Shown here piece after piece: positions 59,976-64,000 of a stretch of DNA of 64,000 nt. Made by a program: the position numbers and the translations under genes. A model generated the notes under the pieces. It did no database searches, was not told the origin of the DNA, and worked only from the letters and a program-made list of their open reading frames with translations. Source of the DNA: Halobacillus sp. A5 (GTDB taxonomy: Bacteria; Bacillota; Bacilli; Bacillales; Halobacillaceae); contig NZ_JAIZEO010000002.1 in assembly GCF_024189315.1 (NCBI RefSeq), positions 248,001-312,000 of the forward strand, written 5' to 3'. Every line of letters starts with the position of its first letter. Position 1 is the stretch's first letter.

Positions 59976-61262
59976 ATGATGCTTGGAATTTTATTAGGAC
60001 TAGCTGTCCTCATGGCCTTAGCATATATAGGCTGGTCGATCATCTGGGTCGCCCCGATTGCAGCGGGGGTCGTCGCGCTTACAGGAGGACTCGATCTGCT
60101 TGACGCATACAAGGACACATATATGGAAGGTTTTGTTGGATTTGCGAAGGACTGGTTCCCTGTCTTTATGCTGGGAGCTGTATTTGGGAAATTGATGGAA
60201 GATACAGGGATGGCACGGTCAGTTGCTGTTGCTTTAACAAAATTAATTGGAACTAAACGTGCCATTCTCGGGGTGCTGGCGTCAGCGGCTGTATTAACCT
60301 ATGGAGGAGTAAGTCTGTTTGTCGTTGTATTTGCCGTATATCCACTGGCCATCTCTTTATTCCGGGAAGCCAATATCAGCCGGCGTTTAATTCCGGCAAC
60401 TGTCGCTTTAGGCGCTTTTACCTTTACGATGACAGCGATCCCGGGAACACCGCAGATTCAGAACTTAATCCCGATGGAGTATTTTCAGACGAATGCTTCG
60501 GCTGCTCCGATTATGGGGATTATTGCAGCGTTGATTATGGCCGTCGGCGGTTACTTTTACCTGCGCTGGCGGGAGAAGAAGCTGACGGATAAGGGAGAAT
60601 TCTTTACAGAGCCGAAGGATAACAATCTAGTAGCAGATGATGAAAAAATTCCTCATTTTGTTCTATCAGTCCTGCCGCTGATTACTGTCCTCGTCACGTT
60701 AAACCTATTTAACTGGGATATCGTTGTTGCTTTGATTTTAGGTATTTTGCTTATTATGGTTTTAAATTTTGCTAAATTCAAGAAGTTCGTTAAATCTATT
60801 AACGCGGGAGCTGGCGGCTCTGTTATTGCCATTATTAATACGAGTGCAGCCGTCGGATTTGGTTCAGTTGTCCGTGCCGTTCCCGGATTCGAGCAATTAA
60901 CACAAGTATTAATGGGCGTCCGCGGCAACCCGCTTATCTCAGAGGCTGTCGCCGTTAACGTCCTTGCCGGGGCGACCGGTTCTGCTTCGGGCGGTATGGG
61001 AATTGCATTGGAAGCGCTTGGATCGAGATACTATGAAATTGCGATGGATACAGGGATAAGTCCGGAAGCCTTTCACCGAATTGCTTCCCTGTCTTCGGGT
61101 GGTCTTGATGCCCTGCCGCACAACGGTGCCGTCCTTACGCTGCTGACGATCACAGGGATGACGCATAAAGACAGCTATAAAGATATCTTCGTCGTCGCCG
61201 TACTCATTCCGGTTATTTCGGTGGCCGTTGTTATCTTATTATCATCTATAGGAATTTTGTAA
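59976..61262 (+). CDS. GntP-family permease, probable 3-hydroxybutyrate or acetoacetate uptake
   Basis: This 428-residue membrane protein has about 12 helices and GntP-family stretches: GAVFGKLMEDTGMARSVAVA, LTYGGVSLFVVVFAVYPLA, AIPGTPQIQNLIPM and VAVNVLAGATGSASGGMGIA. The family imports gluconate and similar acids. Place at the end of a ketone-body operon points to 3-hydroxybutyrate or acetoacetate. AAGGAGG precedes adjacent ATG codons. Confidence 0.9.
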   Translation: MMLGILLGLAVLMALAYIGWSIIWVAPIAAGVVALTGGLDLLDAYKDTYMEGFVGFAKDWFPVFMLGAVFGKLMEDTGMARSVAVALTKLIGTKRAILGVLASAAVLTYGGVSLFVVVFAVYPLAISLFREANISRRLIPATVALGAFTFTMTAIPGTPQIQNLIPMEYFQTNASAAPIMGIIAALIMAVGGYFYLRWREKKLTDKGEFFTEPKDNNLVADDEKIPHFVLSVLPLITVLVTLNLFNWDIVVALILGILLIMVLNFAKFKKFVKSINAGAGGSVIAIINTSAAVGFGSVVRAVPGFEQLTQVLMGVRGNPLISEAVAVNVLAGATGSASGGMGIALEALGSRYYEIAMDTGISPEAFHRIASLSSGGLDALPHNGAVLTLLTITGMTHKDSYKDIFVVAVLIPVISVAVVILLSSIGIL

Positions 61263-61266
61263 AAAT

Positions 61267-61300
61267 TATCACCTCTGTCTGTGGATAGAGGTGATTTTTA
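61267..61300 (+). terminator. Terminator of the ketone-body operon
   Basis: ATCACCTCT pairs with AGAGGTGAT around GTCTGTGGAT, followed by T. Confidence 0.85.
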
Positions 61301-61313
61301 GCAGGAGTATTTT

Positions 61314-61427
61314 TGCCCATAAGTGGGATGGATTGACCCAAAAGTGACTAATACCCGCCCATAAAATATGATTTTCGCCCGCAAACGGCAGCTGAGCGCC
61401 CACAAATACACCCCTTTCGCCCATAAT
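61314..61427 (+). repeat. Helically phased repeat array E (CGCCCATAAA)
   Basis: Six copies start at 61314, 61335, 61356, 61376, 61397 and 61418 (steps 21, 21, 20, 21, 21). Variants are TGCCCATAA, GACCCAAAA, CGCCCGCAAA and CGCCCACAAA. It lies between the ketone-body terminator and the aminotransferase gene. Confidence 0.82.
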
Positions 61428-61570
61428 CCCTTGTTCTCCATTACATTAAAGAATTACAGGGCCGCAGACTTTAAAAACGGAGCGGTACAGCGTACAATGG
61501 ATACTAATATTAACGTCCGTTTTCTTAAATAAGCGGACTTCCTATAATAATGACAAAAGGAGCTATGCTG

Positions 61571-62644
61571 ATGAGCGCTAATGAACTGACTATTGCCAAA
61601 AGTACAAACTTAAAACCAAAACCTGAAAAAGACCAAATTTCCTTTGGCCAGACCTTTACAGACCATATGTTTGTTATGGATTATGCAGAAGGGAAAGGGT
61701 GGCACGAGCCCCGCATCGTTCCTTATGAGCCAGTGACGCTTGATCCAGCTGCAATGATTTTTCACTACGGGCAGACGGTATTTGAAGGGTTGAAAGCTTA
61801 CCGCGCAGACGGAGACCGTATTCTATTATTCAGACCCGAAAAAAATCTCGAGCGTCTTAACCGCTCAAGTGACCGCCTCAGCATTCCACCCATTGATGAG
61901 GATGAGGTAATGAGCTATCTAGAGGAATTAGTCCGCATCGAAAAGGACTGGGTTCCGTCTACGGATGGGACATCGCTTTACATTCGTCCATTTATTATTG
62001 CGACGGATCCTAATTTGGCGGTAGCTCCATCCAAAACGTACAAGTTCATGATCATTCTTTCTCCGGTCGGTTCTTATTTCTCAGGCGGGATTCATCCGGT
62101 GAAAATTAAAGTAGAAAACGAATTTACCCGTGCTGTAAAAGGCGGTACCGGTATGGCGAAGACAGCAGGAAACTACTCTTCCGGGTATCAGGCCCAGGCG
62201 AGTGCTTATAAAGAAGGAAGTGCTGATGTGCTGTGGCTGGATGGCGTAGAAAAGCGCTACATAGAGGAAGTCGGCAGCATGAACATCTTTTTCAAAATAA
62301 ACGGAGAAGTCGTCACTCCGGCTCTAAGTGGAAGCATCCTTAAAGGGATTACCCGTATGTCGATTCTTGAGCTGTTACGAGAGTGGGACGTGCCTGTAGT
62401 TGAACGAAGAATCTCGATTGATGAACTGCATGAAGCATACGAGCGTGGTGAAGTAGAAGAAGCGTTCGGAACAGGGACGGCAGCAGTTATTTCGCCGGTA
62501 GGAGAGCTGAACTGGGACGGAAAGAAAATGACGATCAACAATCACGAAATTGGAGAATTATCTCAAAAGCTTTATGACACGATTACCGGTATTCAGAGAG
62601 GTAACATTGAAGACCATTACAAATGGGTGATCGAAGTTAAATAA
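61571..62644 (+). CDS. ilvE: Branched-chain amino acid aminotransferase
   Basis: This 357-residue PLP enzyme of fold type IV transfers the amino group between Val/Leu/Ile and glutamate. It shows FHYGQTVFEGLKAYR, GGTGMAKTAGNYSSGYQAQA, DVLWLDGVEKRYIEEVGSMN (region after the PLP lysine) and EAFGTGTAAVISPVG, typical of the Bacillus YbgE/YwaA group. The ATG at 61571 lies eight bases from AAAAGGAG; ATG codons at 61550 and 61565 are less well placed. It stands alone with its terminator. Confidence 0.94.
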   Translation: MSANELTIAKSTNLKPKPEKDQISFGQTFTDHMFVMDYAEGKGWHEPRIVPYEPVTLDPAAMIFHYGQTVFEGLKAYRADGDRILLFRPEKNLERLNRSSDRLSIPPIDEDEVMSYLEELVRIEKDWVPSTDGTSLYIRPFIIATDPNLAVAPSKTYKFMIILSPVGSYFSGGIHPVKIKVENEFTRAVKGGTGMAKTAGNYSSGYQAQASAYKEGSADVLWLDGVEKRYIEEVGSMNIFFKINGEVVTPALSGSILKGITRMSILELLREWDVPVVERRISIDELHEAYERGEVEEAFGTGTAAVISPVGELNWDGKKMTINNHEIGELSQKLYDTITGIQRGNIEDHYKWVIEVK

Positions 62645-62650
62645 TTTAAG

Positions 62651-62687
62651 GTGCCTGGCCATTAGGTTGAGTCAGGCACTTTTTTTA
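62651..62687 (+). terminator. Terminator after ilvE
   Basis: GTGCCTG pairs with CAGGCAC, followed by seven or more T. Confidence 0.85.
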
Positions 62688-62689
62688 TG

Positions 62690-63088
62690 CCTAATGAATT
62701 ATTCTAAGCAGGGGGGAGGTTGGTGATAAATCAAAAACTAAACCCGACAGAAAAACATCGTTTACGTGTTTATTAAATTGAGGCTCTTACTGCATCTTCC
62801 TCGACTGGAACTGATAGCTGAACGCAGAAATAAGGGTGGTTATCATTGTCCTGAGTGTATTGTTAGGCAGGAGAAATACTCAACTATTGTGGTTGGTTCC
62901 AAGTATTAGAATCCATTCGGCATCAATGAACCCTGTAGACTTGATTATTAAATGGAAATTAATACAAAACATAGGAACGTATGATACGCTTAGGTTATCT
63001 AAATTCACGATATAAACACAGTTTCTTATTCAATTAACGGATTATGTATAAATGAATTATTATAAAAGCGGAAGAAAGGAGGGGTAAT
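62690..63088. other. About 400 bases without a clear gene
   Basis: The stretch is A+T-rich toward its end. One short frame opens with GTG at 62722 behind GGGGGGAGG and encodes INQKLNPTEKHRLRVY before TAA; it may be a remnant. Nothing else is supported. Confidence 0.4.
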
Positions 63089-63394
63089 ATGGAAATTGTT
63101 CGTATTTTACTTCCTGTTGTATTAGTCGGTGGAATTGCAGTATTTGTAGTTATGAGAATGAAACATAAATATAAGAAGAATACCTTGGGCAAGAAAAAAT
63201 CAAAGGGAGCTCAAAATTTATTAGATAGTTTAATACCACTGGGAATGATGACTGGTTGTGTTTTTAGTGTACTCCTCAGCATATTTTTCCCAATCTCTTT
63301 ACTGTCTACGATTGCCTTAGGAGCTGGAACAGGCTTACTATTTGGGTATGTTGCATATGAAATTTATAGTAAAAGAGGAGAAAGTCATTCATAA
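63089..63394 (+). CDS. Small membrane protein, 101 residues
   Basis: A first helix (IVRILLPVVLVGGIAVFVVM) is followed by a very basic loop (KHKYKKNTLGKKKSKG), then two helices (LIPLGMMTGCVFSVLLSIFF and STIALGAGTGLLFGYVAYEI). GAAAGGAGGGG lies just before the ATG. Function unknown. Confidence 0.75.
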   Translation: MEIVRILLPVVLVGGIAVFVVMRMKHKYKKNTLGKKKSKGAQNLLDSLIPLGMMTGCVFSVLLSIFFPISLLSTIALGAGTGLLFGYVAYEIYSKRGESHS

Positions 63395-63541
63395 ACTCCT
63401 GTCTTCCGTAATCGGGTGCAATTGTGGAATAAAATGTGAAATGAAGTACTTAAATTAAAGGGGCTTTGGTTTAACAAGCCAATAACAATAAAAAAACTAC
63501 CTGATTTGTAGAAGTTTTGCCGTTAACACAGCCAACAGACA

Positions 63542-63576
63542 AAGAAGCCTATCCATCGACTGGTTCAGGCTTCTTT
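63542..63576. terminator. Bidirectional terminator
   Basis: AAGAAGCCT pairs with AGGCTTCTT between convergent genes. Confidence 0.75.
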
Positions 63577-63584
63577 CATCATAA

Positions 63585-64000
63585 TTATTCACCATGCTTA
63601 CGGTCTTCGAGCTTAGCAGAAGCTAACCCATATAAGAATCCAAACAGAGCACCTACCGCCACTTCAGCCGGCTGGTGTCCGAGAAGCTCCTTCAATTCTT
63701 TTTCCTGCTTCACAAATTCTAAACTTGGATAATCCGTTGATATTGCCTCAATGTTATCCTCAAGATCATTAACTAAACGCGCTATTTCGCCTGTATGCCG
63801 CCGTATACCTTGAGCGTCATACATAACAATAGTACCGAATACAACAGCGAGTGCTGTTTCGATATGCCTCGTTCCACGGTTAGCTGCTACGTAGGTAGCT
63901 AGTGAAGCGACGCCTGCAGAGTGGGAGCTCGGCATGCCGCCCGTTTGAAGAATTGGCTTCCAGTCCCAATTCCCGCTGATTTTTTTATGGGTTGCTATTT
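63585..64000 (-). CDS. Divergent PAP2 family protein (YuiD-like), partial
   Basis: The gene runs off the right edge; its visible part encodes about 138 residues. The family signature TGGMPSSHSAGVASLATYVA (phosphatase-like loop) lies near 63935, preceded by HKKISGNWDWKPIL, and MYDAQGIRRHTGEIARLVN follows. A start at the ATG in GGMPSS would cut the motif, so the true start is outside. The end GFLYGLASAKL is typical. YuiD proteins are membrane proteins of unknown substrate. Confidence 0.9.
   Translation of the reverse strand, partial: IATHKKISGNWDWKPILQTGGMPSSHSAGVASLATYVAANRGTRHIETALAVVFGTIVMYDAQGIRRHTGEIARLVNDLEDNIEAISTDYPSLEFVKQEKELKELLGHQPAEVAVGALFGFLYGLASAKLEDRKHGE

Noticed and set aside
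13539-61427. CRISPR arrays
   Set aside because: The repeated motif is only about 10 bases with a 20-21 base step, no cas gene is present, and copies are degenerate.

Overview
The window looks like origin-proximal chromosome of a spore-forming, moderately halophilic Bacillaceae (Halobacillus or a close relative). This rests on Firmicutes-type ribosome binding sites, T-boxes and sigma-A promoters, spore appendage and germination-type proteins, acidic secreted proteins, and osmolyte (carnitine to glycine betaine) metabolism. Two perfect parS sites (39930-39945 and 43020-43035) suggest the origin is not far away.

Layout. 1-1300: end of clpP, a small membrane protein and a TetR regulator. 1600-6340: a carnitine island with a CaiT-like BCCT carrier divergent from BKACE, L-carnitine dehydrogenase and thioesterase genes; it should give glycine betaine plus acetoacetate. 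6348-7361: a deletion scar joining remnants of a LacI-type regulator and a sugar-binding protein. 7750-11020: a spore-surface cluster of Ena-like appendage subunits, BclA-like proteins and a Cys-rich two-part protein. 11200-18120: transporters (TSUP, DMT, LysE with an ArsR regulator), a GNAT enzyme, a methyltransferase and an LCP enzyme. 18330-23740: an InhA-type protease, five small membrane-protein genes on the minus strand and a lipoprotein group. 23743-26023: a leader peptide with two tandem terminators in front of a MutS2-like ATPase without a Smr domain. 26300-28800: two tandem T-boxes and threonyl-tRNA synthetase. 28930-34320: lactate permease and lutRABC sharing one 17-bp operator. 34440-37040: HxlR regulator, MFS pump and aldo/keto reductase. 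37080-39660: cupin, LysM and DUF4397 proteins. 39900-41816: parS, lrgAB/cidAB-like genes and two fluC (crcB) genes. 41840-43335: decayed DNA with a chemotaxis-receptor remnant, a Spo0E-like gene and the second parS. 43336-48805: assorted enzymes and a TPR-kinase fusion. 48900-54760: rbsRKDACB. 54990-61262: a PAS sigma-54 activator, a textbook -24/-12 promoter and a ketone-body operon (scoAB, 3-hydroxybutyrate dehydrogenase, thiolase, GntP permease). 61571-64000: branched-chain aminotransferase, a membrane protein and a partial YuiD-family gene.

How it fits together. Acetoacetate from carnitine cleavage could enter the ScoAB/thiolase pathway near the other end of the window. The least explained signals are (i) the attenuator in front of the MutS2-like gene, in which the leader-ORF segment and a downstream segment each have an alternative partner in one of the two terminators, and (ii) five intergenic arrays of a 10-bp motif (CGCCCATAAA, or CGCNGATAWA in one array) repeated every 20-21 bp with unrelated spacers, all in the same orientation.
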